Shown here: positions 1 to 6,544 of the stretch, piece by piece
Layout of the letters: the number at the start of each line of letters is the position of its first letter
Position numbering within the stretch: the first letter of the stretch is position 1
NCBI GenBank assembly: GCA_043800975.1
Contig: JAZDMK010000273.1
Location: forward strand, 1 to 7,317
Reading direction: 5' to 3'
Origin: JAZDMK01 sp043800975
GTDB taxonomy: Bacteria; Bacteroidota; Bacteroidia; Bacteroidales; JAHJDW01
DNA length: 7,317 nt
Position numbers and translations under genes: made by a program
Notes under the pieces: generated by a model
Databases searched by the model: none
What the model saw: the letters and a program-made list of their open reading frames with translations, nothing else
Told to the model about the DNA's origin: nothing

Positions 1-38
1 GGAATACTTTTATAAAAAATATAATTTAAAAATTGAAA

Positions 39-1754
39 ATGGAGAATTCACCTCTTCTGGAAGTAAAAAACCTGAACATTCGGTTTCCTTCTGAAGGCGG
101 GGATTTTCATGCAGTAAAAGATTTTTCCTTTATGCTGAATAAAGGTGAAACTTTGGGCATTGTCGGTGAATCAGGCTCAGGCAAATCTGTAACTTGTTTG
201 TCATTACTTCGTCTTTTACCCGGTGAATGCAGAATTGATGGATCATCAAAATTTTATTTTGAGGAAAAGGAAGTTGATCTCGTTACAGCAAAAGAAAATG
301 AATTGAGAAAAATTCGTGGCAAACACATCTCCATGATTTTTCAGGAACCCATGACATCGCTCAATCCAACGCTCAAGTGCGGTTATCAGGCCTCCGAAAT
401 TTTAATTGAGCATGAAAAAATTTCTTCGAAGGATGCGAAGAAAAAAATAATTTCTCTTCTCGAAGAAGTGGCTTTGCTCAATCCGGAACGCATTTTTAAT
501 TCGTATCCGCATGAGCTTTCCGGCGGTCAGCGCCAGCGCGTGATGATTGCCATGGCACTTTCGTGCAAGCCGGAATTACTGATTGCTGATGAACCAACAA
601 CGGCATTAGATGTCACAGTGCAGAAAAATATTCTGGCCACAATGAAGCGTTTGAAGGAAACACATAACCTGAGCATGATTTTTATTACGCATGATCTGGG
701 CGTTGTTTCAGAAGTGGCAGATAACGTCGCCGTGTTGTACAAAGGTGAACTGGTTGAGTTCGGCACCACACAGCAGATATTAAACAATCCCGTTCATCCC
801 TATACAAAAGGATTGATTGCGTGCCGGCCCAATATGAAGCACCGGCTTGTTAAGCTTCCGACAGTTTCCGATTTTCTGCAAAACTCCGAAGCGCACAATC
901 TTTTTATGCAAACAGAAGAGTCTGCTGATGTTAGAAAAGCACGGCATACCAAAATGTATTCCTGTGAATCTGTGTTGCAGGTTACAAGTTTGAAAACCTA
1001 TTTTCCTGTGAAGAAAGGTTTTTTCAGCAAGCGTCCTGAGCCTGTCAGAGCAGTGGATGATGTATCATTCGATGTTTATCCCGGTGAAACATTGGGCTTA
1101 GTGGGAGAATCCGGCTGCGGGAAAAGTACGCTGGGCAGAACATTGCTCCGACTGGTAGATTCCACTTCAGGAAATATATTATACAAAGGAAAAGAACTGA
1201 CGCAGATGAAATATTCTGAAATGAAGCATTTGCGCAGGCATTTGCAAATTATTTTTCAGGATCCGTATTCATCCTTGAATCCAAAACTTACCGTTGGCTA
1301 TGCGATCACCGAGCCGATGAAGGTACAGCGCATGGAGCAAAACGACAAAGAGCGACGAAAAGTTGCAGCTGCACTAATGGAATGTGTGGGACTTTCGGAA
1401 GAAGATTTAAAAAAATATCCGCATGAATTTTCCGGTGGTCAACGTCAGCGTGTATGCATTGCCCGTGCTCTAGCCTTGAAACCGGAATTTATTATCTGCG
1501 ATGAATCCGTCTCAGCACTGGATGTATCGGTGCAGGCTCAGGTGTTGAATCTGCTGAATGAATTAAAAAACGATTTTGGTTTTACCTATATTTTTATTTC
1601 TCATGATCTCTCCGTTGTAAAATTTATGAGCGACCGCATCATTGTGATGAAAAGCGGAAAGATAGAAGAGGAAGGCGAAGCCGATTCGATGTATAAAAAT
1701 CCAAAATCAGATTATACAAAGAAGTTGATTGCTGCGATACCTGGGATGAAATGA
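39..1754 (+). CDS. Fused double ATP-binding subunit of a peptide (Dpp/Opp-type) ABC importer
   Basis: This cytoplasmic subunit hydrolyses ATP to drive a peptide/nickel-type ABC importer; it joins the two ATPases that are separate in DppD/DppF or OppD/OppF, as in YejF. Numbered from the ATG at 39 (571 aa), domain 1 has Walker A GESGSGKS at 43-50, Q-loop Q102, signature LSGGQ at 160-164, Walker B ending in DE 184-185 and switch H218, followed by the HPYT element typical of the oligopeptide C-terminal extension. Domain 2 repeats the set: GESGCGKS 356-363, Q407, FSGGQ 464-468, DE 488-489, H522. All catalytic residues are present in both halves. A TTG at 33 is in frame, but the ATG two codons later is the more credible start; a stop lies just upstream (27-29). 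No Shine-Dalgarno sequence is visible. No permease or binding-protein gene is in the window, so the substrate cannot be fixed; peptide import is inferred from family. Confidence 0.93.
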   Translation: MENSPLLEVKNLNIRFPSEGGDFHAVKDFSFMLNKGETLGIVGESGSGKSVTCLSLLRLLPGECRIDGSSKFYFEEKEVDLVTAKENELRKIRGKHISMIFQEPMTSLNPTLKCGYQASEILIEHEKISSKDAKKKIISLLEEVALLNPERIFNSYPHELSGGQRQRVMIAMALSCKPELLIADEPTTALDVTVQKNILATMKRLKETHNLSMIFITHDLGVVSEVADNVAVLYKGELVEFGTTQQILNNPVHPYTKGLIACRPNMKHRLVKLPTVSDFLQNSEAHNLFMQTEESADVRKARHTKMYSCESVLQVTSLKTYFPVKKGFFSKRPEPVRAVDDVSFDVYPGETLGLVGESGCGKSTLGRTLLRLVDSTSGNILYKGKELTQMKYSEMKHLRRHLQIIFQDPYSSLNPKLTVGYAITEPMKVQRMEQNDKERRKVAAALMECVGLSEEDLKKYPHEFSGGQRQRVCIARALALKPEFIICDESVSALDVSVQAQVLNLLNELKNDFGFTYIFISHDLSVVKFMSDRIIVMKSGKIEEEGEADSMYKNPKSDYTKKLIAAIPGMK

Positions 1755-1760
1755 TTCTTG

Positions 1761-2417
1761 TTATTTCTCCAACGCCTTCTCAAGCAAATCCAGATAATCA
1801 CTCCTCGGAATCTCCTCTGCACCCAGCCGCACAAGATGATCTGTTTTTAATTGTGAATCGATAAAATGAATGTTGTTGCGTTTTGCAAATTCAACCAGAT
1901 AATACAATGCAAATTTGGATGCATCGCGTTTTGTATGAAACATGGATTCGCCGAAAATGGCATGGCGCAGAGCTACGCAATACAGCCCACCCACAAGTTT
2001 CCCTTCGCAATAGGTTTCGAACGAATGCGCAAAACCCAGATCAAAAAGTTTGCAGTAAGCCTTGATCATATTTTCATTGATCCAGGTGCCGGCTTCATCG
2101 GGTCGCTTTACAGTGGCACATTTGCGTATGACGGTTTCAAAGTTTTTGTCAACTACAATTTCATACTTGCCCGAATGAACAAGCGTACGCAAGCTTTTCG
2201 ACACTTTAAATTTTTCAGGTAACAGAACAAAGCGCGGATCAGGCGACCACCAAAGAATAGGATCATGTTCATTATACCAAGGAAAAATCCCGGAAGCATA
2301 AGCATTCACAAGATATTCGGGTGTGAGATCACCGCCCACCGCAAGCAGTCCATCTTCCACTGCTTCGGAAGGATCAGGAAATCCGTTGAATTTTTTGGTA
2401 AGCCTGTAGACAGGCAT
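1761..2417 (-). CDS. aat: Leucyl/phenylalanyl-tRNA--protein transferase
   Basis: Aat moves Leu or Phe from aminoacyl-tRNA onto proteins with N-terminal Arg or Lys, making N-degrons read by the ClpS adaptor; it acts in the cytoplasm. The 218-aa product is close to full family length. Visible family motifs are FPDPSEA near 13-19, GLLAVGGDL 23-31, GIFPWY 43-48, WWSPDPR 56-62, TWI 111-113, FGESMF 155-160 and FIDSQ 185-189. E157 and Q189 correspond to the catalytic Glu and Gln known in the E. coli enzyme. Minor departures are GLYC where GLYG is usual (C147) and IDSQ where IDCQ is usual; neither removes a catalytic residue. It begins 2 bp after the udk stop, so the two are probably translated from one mRNA, and its stop lies 6 bp from the stop of the converging transporter gene. 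Confidence 0.96.
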   Translation of the reverse strand: MPVYRLTKKFNGFPDPSEAVEDGLLAVGGDLTPEYLVNAYASGIFPWYNEHDPILWWSPDPRFVLLPEKFKVSKSLRTLVHSGKYEIVVDKNFETVIRKCATVKRPDEAGTWINENMIKAYCKLFDLGFAHSFETYCEGKLVGGLYCVALRHAIFGESMFHTKRDASKFALYYLVEFAKRNNIHFIDSQLKTDHLVRLGAEEIPRSDYLDLLEKALEK

Positions 2418-2419
2418 AA

Positions 2420-3031
2420 CTATTTTTTTAAGTACATTAAAATAGTATGCGCCAGCATATCGATGGCGATGTGGTTGTTGCCGCCCTGCGGAACAATTAC
2501 ATCAGCGTAGCGTTTGCTAGGTTCAATAAATTGAAAGTGCATAGGCTTTACCGTTTTTTCGTATCGTTCAAGCACGTCCAGGTATGAACGGCCACGCTCT
2601 TCAATGTCGCGTTTTATCACACGAATCAGACGTTCATCGGAATCTGCATCTACAAAAACTTTCATTTTTAATCGTTCACGCAAACGCGGATTGGTAAGAA
2701 TCAGAATGCCTTCTACTATCAGCACTTCTTTGGGAGCAACCGGAATCGTTTCTTTGGAACGTGAGCAAGTGATGTAGGAATAAATGGGCTGCGCAATGGA
2801 TTCGCCTGCTGCCAGCATATCAATGTGTTTGTTCAGTAAACTGAATTCAATAGAAGAAGGATGGTCGAAGTTTTTTTTCTGCCGCTCTTCCAGCGTGAGC
2901 TGTCCGGAGTCCTTATAATATGAGTCCTGCGGGAGAAGACACACTTTTTCTTTGGGTAATAACTTCATCAGTTTCTTGACTACTGTTGTTTTTCCTGATC
3001 CGGTTCCGCCGGCGATTCCTACTACAAGCAT
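2420..3031 (-). CDS. udk: Uridine (uridine/cytidine) kinase
   Basis: Udk phosphorylates uridine and cytidine to UMP and CMP in pyrimidine salvage. The 203-aa product has the expected length and P-loop kinase layout: Walker A GGTGSGKT 8-15, PQDSYYKD 34-41, NFDHP 54-58, the nucleoside-binding segment YSYITCSR 84-91, VEGIL 106-110, the DERLIRVIKRDIEERGRS lid region about 132-149, and the C-terminal KPMHFQFIEPSKRYAD stretch about 162-177. The residue aligned with His117 of human UCK2 (YDFVSHSR) is Cys89 here; this base-contacting position affects uridine versus cytidine choice in some family members. The ATG at 3031 puts Walker A at the usual distance from the N terminus. It is the first gene after a 129-bp gap and runs directly into aat. 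Confidence 0.95.
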   Translation of the reverse strand: MLVVGIAGGTGSGKTTVVKKLMKLLPKEKVCLLPQDSYYKDSGQLTLEERQKKNFDHPSSIEFSLLNKHIDMLAAGESIAQPIYSYITCSRSKETIPVAPKEVLIVEGILILTNPRLRERLKMKVFVDADSDERLIRVIKRDIEERGRSYLDVLERYEKTVKPMHFQFIEPSKRYADVIVPQGGNNHIAIDMLAHTILMYLKK

Positions 3032-3039
3032 TTTGAAAA

Positions 3040-3079
3040 AGTTATTGAGTTATTAAGTTACTAAGTTATAAAGTTTTTT
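3040..3079. repeat. Tandem 8-bp repeat, about five imperfect units
   Basis: Read on the plus strand, five consecutive octamers start with AGTT: AGTTATTG (3040-3047), AGTTATTA (3048-3055), AGTTACTA (3056-3063), AGTTATAA (3064-3071) and a degenerate AGTTTTTT (3072-3079). The array lies 9 to 48 bp ahead of the udk start codon, so it falls in the udk-aat 5' leader or promoter. On the udk-sense strand the units carry TAACT cores. Function unknown; it may be neutral low-complexity sequence. Confidence 0.85.
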
Positions 3080-3089
3080 AATGCACATA

Positions 3090-3110
3090 AAGCAAAAATG
3101 ATTTCTGCTT
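3090..3110 (-). other. Short imperfect inverted repeat in the gap between the PAS-kinase gene and udk
   Basis: On the minus strand, arm AAGCAGAAA and arm TTTTTGCTT can pair over 9 positions around a TCA loop, with one G-U wobble in the minus-strand RNA; in a plus-strand RNA the same position would be an A-C mismatch. It sits about 50 bp after the upstream stop codon and about 60 bp before udk. No T-tract follows, so it is not a standard intrinsic terminator. It could be a 3'-end stem, an operator-like palindrome or chance in AT-rich DNA. Confidence 0.4.
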
Positions 3111-3160
3111 AAATAATCAGATGTAACATATTTACTGTCTTTCAACTTCGTGTTCTCTAA

Positions 3161-4843
3161 TTATTTTTCAATGAGTTCAACGGGAAGTGTCACCGTAAAC
3201 TGCTTTCCGTTTTGTGGTAGAATTTTAGTTTCAAGTTTGCCTTTCATTTTTTCAAGAATAAAATTCACAATGTATAAACCAAGATCATCGTCTTTGTCAA
3301 TGGCCACATCCACAGTTTCTATTGGTTTTGAACCGGATGCAATCAAAACAAATGTAAAGGTTGCTTTTCCATTTTCTGCAACAGCAAATGAATATTCAAG
3401 ACCAATGGTTGTTGGCGATATGCTAAACATGGCTTGTCGCAATAGAATAATCATCATTTGTCTGATACGGTTTTCGTCTGAAGAAATTTTACGAGAAGAT
3501 GGATCCAGAAACCCGTTCGAGTAAAATCCAATTCCACGCTGGGCTGCTGTTAAGCGAAATTTTTTCTCGAGAGAAGTAAGCGTAATACTTAAATCGAAAA
3601 GATGATTCTGAATTTCAAATTTACCGGCTTCAATTTTCGCATAGTCCATAACATCGTTGACGAGATCCTTCAATGAATTTCCTGCATTGCGAATGCGGTT
3701 TATAACATCCTGTGTTTCGGTATTGGCAAAAACAGAATCAAGATATTCACTGGCATTTAAAATAGTATGGAGCGGTGAATGAAATTCGTTGCTGATATTT
3801 GACAGAAAAGTGTTCTTGGAAGTGGCTGATGCTTCTGCTTCCCGGATAGCTGCATGAAGATTCTCTTCAATTTTTTTCAGTTCAGTAATGTCAGTGTGTG
3901 TGCCAATGACACGAATAATCTTCCCATTCTCATCGGTATATTTGTGGCGCGATCTATCGAGAATCCAACGGTAGGAACCATCTTTACACCTCATTCGGTA
4001 CTCTTCACTAAAGTTGGGTGCGAGACCCTGAACATACAAATCCCTTGCTTTTAAAACACGTTCGCGATCTTCAAGATGTACACGACTTTGCCATTCGTTT
4101 GAATCGTCCGGAATTTCATTGTCCTCGTAACCCAACATGGTTTTCCATTGCCTTGAATATTGAACAGTATTATTGATAAAATTATAATCCCACACGCCAG
4201 CCTCTGACAAATCCATCGTCTTAGATTCAATAACACGTCTGTTTTCAAATTCACGTATATGTAAATTGTAAATGATACGTGACAAAAACCATGATACAAC
4301 GCCAATGGTCATTGCATTTACTGCATGCCCTTGCATCATCGTAGCTGTAATGCCAACGAAATGTAAACCAAAAATGAAAAAAGCATTAGCAAAAAGAAGA
4401 GCCAAGAAACTAAACAAATGGCTAGTCAACATGGCCGATGAAATGGCAACACTGGCCAAAATTAAAACGGTGATTTCTCCATGGATACCCTGATCAATTA
4501 ATGAAACCGTTGCTCCCCACAGCAAAATAAAAAGCACAAATACATTGCTGATGATTTCTTTCTGTTTATAGCGGTAAGCCTTTCGCCAGTAGTGATAGGC
4601 GAAAATTGAAATAAAGAGGGCAAGAAAAAACTGTAGGGCGAGATGTGCATAAAAAAGATAACGATAATTTGGCGTTGTAATCCAATCACCGTTTTTGTAA
4701 TTTAAATAATCAACTCCCAGAAAAATTATATGCAAAAAGAAAAGTATAAGAGAAAATACCAATACACGCTGAAAATTGTAATGCGCTTTTTCGTAGCGAA
4801 AACTTTCAGCCTGTGTGCGTGGAACGGATCGAAGGAAGCCCAT
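3161..4843 (-). CDS. Membrane PAS protein with degenerate histidine kinase domains (predicted pseudokinase)
   Basis: The 560-aa product resembles a hybrid-type sensor kinase. About six hydrophobic helices (near 27-46, 62-86, 99-117, 122-139, 143-163, 173-193) form an N-terminal membrane region. A PAS domain of the PAS_3 type follows at about 208-320, with a PAC segment ending in GTHTDITELKK, then a HisKA-like helix pair (about 344-410) and an HATPase-like domain (about 420-558). The H-box reads SNEFHSPL at 351-358: Asn352 replaces the phospho-accepting His, although a His occurs at 355. In the ATPase domain the N-box Asn is Gln470 (LLRQAMFS), the G1-box Asp is Ala502 (ASGSKP) and the first two G2-box glycines are Asp (DDDLGL, 518-523). 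The frame is uninterrupted and the DYAKIEAGKFEI helix is well kept, so a decayed gene is less likely than a repurposed one. It starts 5 bp after the tatC stop and is probably co-transcribed. No response regulator is nearby. The ligand and output are unknown. Confidence 0.85.
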   Translation of the reverse strand: MGFLRSVPRTQAESFRYEKAHYNFQRVLVFSLILFFLHIIFLGVDYLNYKNGDWITTPNYRYLFYAHLALQFFLALFISIFAYHYWRKAYRYKQKEIISNVFVLFILLWGATVSLIDQGIHGEITVLILASVAISSAMLTSHLFSFLALLFANAFFIFGLHFVGITATMMQGHAVNAMTIGVVSWFLSRIIYNLHIREFENRRVIESKTMDLSEAGVWDYNFINNTVQYSRQWKTMLGYEDNEIPDDSNEWQSRVHLEDRERVLKARDLYVQGLAPNFSEEYRMRCKDGSYRWILDRSRHKYTDENGKIIRVIGTHTDITELKKIEENLHAAIREAEASATSKNTFLSNISNEFHSPLHTILNASEYLDSVFANTETQDVINRIRNAGNSLKDLVNDVMDYAKIEAGKFEIQNHLFDLSITLTSLEKKFRLTAAQRGIGFYSNGFLDPSSRKISSDENRIRQMMIILLRQAMFSISPTTIGLEYSFAVAENGKATFTFVLIASGSKPIETVDVAIDKDDDLGLYIVNFILEKMKGKLETKILPQNGKQFTVTLPVELIEK

Positions 4844-4848
4844 GCTAT

Positions 4849-5682
4849 TTATTTTTTATCGTAAGACATTTGTTTATACTGAACAGCACTTACCCAAATA
4901 CTGATTTCATATAACAACAGCAAAGGCAATGCAACAAGCATTTGTGTTACCATATCAGTAGATGGCGTTATGATAGCGGCAGCAATAAATACAAGTACAA
5001 TCGCATGACGTCTGTATTTTCGCATGAATTGCGGACTAAGAATTCCAATGCGGGAAAGAAAATATACCACAACCGGAAGTTCAAAAACAACTCCTGTGAT
5101 CAGCGTTGTAACGGTTACAATTGAAACATAGGATTGCAGATTAATATAATTATCTACCTGGTTACTGATCATGTATGTGCCTAGAAAATTAACGGATACA
5201 GGAGTTAGGATGAAATATCCGAATGCAATACCCGTCAGAAATAAAAATGTAGTGATAGCAACAAACCCGCGTGCAGAGCGCTTTTCCTTATCATACAATG
5301 CCGGTTTGATAAAGCGCCAGATTTCCCAGATCAGATATGGGGAGCCCAGAATAAGTCCTGCAATTAAGGATATCCAGATGTGGGCCATGAACTGTCCGGT
5401 CATTTCTGTATTGATGATTTTAAAATTAAAATCCTGAACGCAGATATCCGGTATACCCGTCAGTTCGCCCAGCTGGCATAACCATTGAAATGTAATGAAG
5501 GAAGGATTTTTGGGTGCCAGTAATATTTCGTCAAAAATCAAATCTTTACGAATGAATGCTGCAATGGCAAACAATAAAATTACAATGATAGAACGAACCA
5601 GATGCCAACGCAATGCTTCGAAATGATCAAAGAAGGTCATTTCTTTTGCGGGTTCCTGATTTCTGTTCAATCGTAAAGGCAT
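4849..5682 (-). CDS. tatC: Twin-arginine translocase subunit TatC
   Basis: TatC is the inner-membrane receptor that binds twin-arginine signal peptides and, with TatA-type subunits, exports folded proteins. The 277-aa product shows the family layout: N-terminal cytoplasmic segment HFEALRWHL (20-28), about six membrane helices, the cytoplasmic segment RFIKPALYDKEKR (123-135) whose Glu133 aligns with E. coli Glu103, FELPVVV (200-206) with the conserved helix Glu201, and ITPSTDMVTQ (238-247). E. coli Glu15 (HLIELR) aligns with Ala23 here, while Glu22 sits one position earlier. The first external loop (about 50-95) is longer than in E. coli and contains Cys69 and Cys81. Met1 at 5682 is accepted; Met15 is a possible alternative start. 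No tatA/tatB gene lies in the window. An intrinsic terminator lies just ahead, and the PAS-kinase gene follows after 5 bp. Confidence 0.96.
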   Translation of the reverse strand: MPLRLNRNQEPAKEMTFFDHFEALRWHLVRSIIVILLFAIAAFIRKDLIFDEILLAPKNPSFITFQWLCQLGELTGIPDICVQDFNFKIINTEMTGQFMAHIWISLIAGLILGSPYLIWEIWRFIKPALYDKEKRSARGFVAITTFLFLTGIAFGYFILTPVSVNFLGTYMISNQVDNYINLQSYVSIVTVTTLITGVVFELPVVVYFLSRIGILSPQFMRKYRRHAIVLVFIAAAIITPSTDMVTQMLVALPLLLLYEISIWVSAVQYKQMSYDKK

Positions 5683-5692
5683 ACTACAGTTT

Positions 5693-5725
5693 AAAAAAAA
5701 GGCTGAAAGCTTAAAACTTTCAGCC
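5693..5725 (-). terminator. Rho-independent terminator of yebC
   Basis: On the minus strand a perfect 9-bp stem, GGCTGAAAG with CTTTCAGCC, encloses a 7-nt loop (TTTTAAG) and is followed at once by eight T residues. It starts about 20 bp past the yebC stop codon, as expected for an intrinsic terminator ending transcripts from the right. The T-tract ends only 10 nt before the tatC start codon. Confidence 0.92.
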
Positions 5726-5744
5726 CCTTTTGCGGGTAAATTAT

Positions 5745-6488
5745 TTATGCAAGATGAGCCATAATCTCATCGGTCATTTCCATATTGTGAAAAACATTGG
5801 AGATATCATCGTCTTCTTCAAAAACGTCAATCAGTTTCAATGCTTTTTTGGCAGACTCCAGATCAAGTTTAACAGTAGTGTTTGGAATCCTTTGCAGTTC
5901 GGCACTTTCAGGTTCCACTTTCATCTGTTCGAGTTTTTTCTGAACTGTTACAAAATCTTCAAACGAAGTAGTGATCGTGAACATATCATCATCCAGCGAA
6001 ATATCTTCTGCACCGGCATCAATCATTTCCATTTCAAATTCATCCTGATTCAGATTTCCTTTGGGAACATTAAAAATACCTTTTCGGTCGAAAACGAAAC
6101 TCAAACAGCCATTGGTTCCAAGGCTTCCGCCAAATTTATTGAAATACGAACGTACATTGGCAACTGTGCGCTGTGTGTTGTCCGTTGTTGCTTCTACAAA
6201 AAGTGCAACACCTCCGTTTGCATAACCTTCATAGGTTATTTCTGCAATGGCAGCGCCATCCTTATCACTGGCTTTGTTGATTGCGCGGCTGATATTTTCT
6301 TTCGGCATATTGGCGCCTTTGGCATTACCGATGGCAAGCCTGAGCCTTGGGTTACTGTCGGGATCTGTACCGCTTTCCCGCACAGCAATTGTAATTTCTT
6401 TAATAATGCGCGAAAAAATCTTGGAGCGTTTTGCATCCAGCGCGCCTTTTTTACGCTTAATGGTTGACCATTTATTGTGTCCTGACAT
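5745..6488 (-). CDS. yebC: YebC/PmpR/TACO1 family protein
   Basis: This family was long annotated as transcriptional regulators (PmpR); work on bacterial YebC and mitochondrial TACO1 supports a ribosome-associated role in easing translation through difficult stretches such as polyproline. The product is cytoplasmic and 247 aa, the usual size. It begins MSGHNKWSTIKRKKGALDAK, the family N-terminal signature, then shows RLRLAIGNAKGANMPKENI (about 48-66), ITYEGYANGGVALFVEATTDN (about 84-104), a NGCLSFVFDRKGIF segment (about 126-139) and the acidic C-terminal domain ending EEDDDISNVFHNMEMTDEIMAHLA. There are no gaps or unusual residues. It lies 56 bp downstream of the LuxE-like gene and ends in an intrinsic terminator. 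Which role it plays here cannot be read from sequence; family membership is secure. Confidence 0.96.
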   Translation of the reverse strand: MSGHNKWSTIKRKKGALDAKRSKIFSRIIKEITIAVRESGTDPDSNPRLRLAIGNAKGANMPKENISRAINKASDKDGAAIAEITYEGYANGGVALFVEATTDNTQRTVANVRSYFNKFGGSLGTNGCLSFVFDRKGIFNVPKGNLNQDEFEMEMIDAGAEDISLDDDMFTITTSFEDFVTVQKKLEQMKVEPESAELQRIPNTTVKLDLESAKKALKLIDVFEEDDDISNVFHNMEMTDEIMAHLA

Positions 6489-6512
6489 AAGTAGTTTTTT
6501 TATTTCAAGTTG

Positions 6513-6520
6513 CTAAAGTA
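6513..6520 (-). promoter_or_regulatory. Possible Bacteroidota-type -7 element ahead of yebC
   Basis: The minus-strand octamer TACTTTAG matches the Bacteroidota -7 consensus TAnnTTTG at five of six defined positions and lies 24 bp ahead of the yebC start codon. The upstream DNA is a nearly pure T run (about 6521-6544) with no well-spaced TTTG -33 element; the only TTTG (6528-6531) is about 7 bp away, too close. This is a weak candidate that could arise by chance in such AT-rich sequence. Confidence 0.25.
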
Positions 6521-6544
6521 ATAAAAACAAAAAAAAAGAAAAAA

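Noticed and set aside
33..38. TTG at 33 as start of the ABC transporter gene
   Set aside because: It adds only Met-Lys ahead of an in-frame ATG at 39, and ATG is the more likely initiator.
1500..1526. DESVSALD rather than DEPVSALD after Walker B in the second ATPase domain
   Set aside because: The Asp and catalytic Glu are present, and all other motifs are intact, so this is not a sign of an inactive domain.
1964..1990. Cys147 in Aat (GLYC for GLYG) as a defect
   Set aside because: The catalytic Glu157 and Gln189 and the other motifs are intact, so a neutral substitution is the simpler reading.
3040..3079. CRISPR-like array
   Set aside because: Units are 8 bp, imperfect and directly abutting with no spacers; it is a simple tandem repeat.
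3150..3524. A 124-codon plus-strand frame opposite the end of the PAS-kinase gene
   Set aside because: It shows no recognisable domain, overlaps coding sequence on the other strand, and has no start context of its own.
5724..5736. Second small hairpin (CCCGC with GGGG) next to the yebC terminator
   Set aside because: Only three G-C pairs can form cleanly with a short loop, and no T-tract follows it directly; it adds nothing beyond the main terminator.
5730..6467. A 245-codon open frame on the plus strand opposite yebC
   Set aside because: It lies wholly antisense to a fully recognisable YebC gene, and its translation is rich in Phe, Cys and Asn with no family motif, as expected of a shadow frame.
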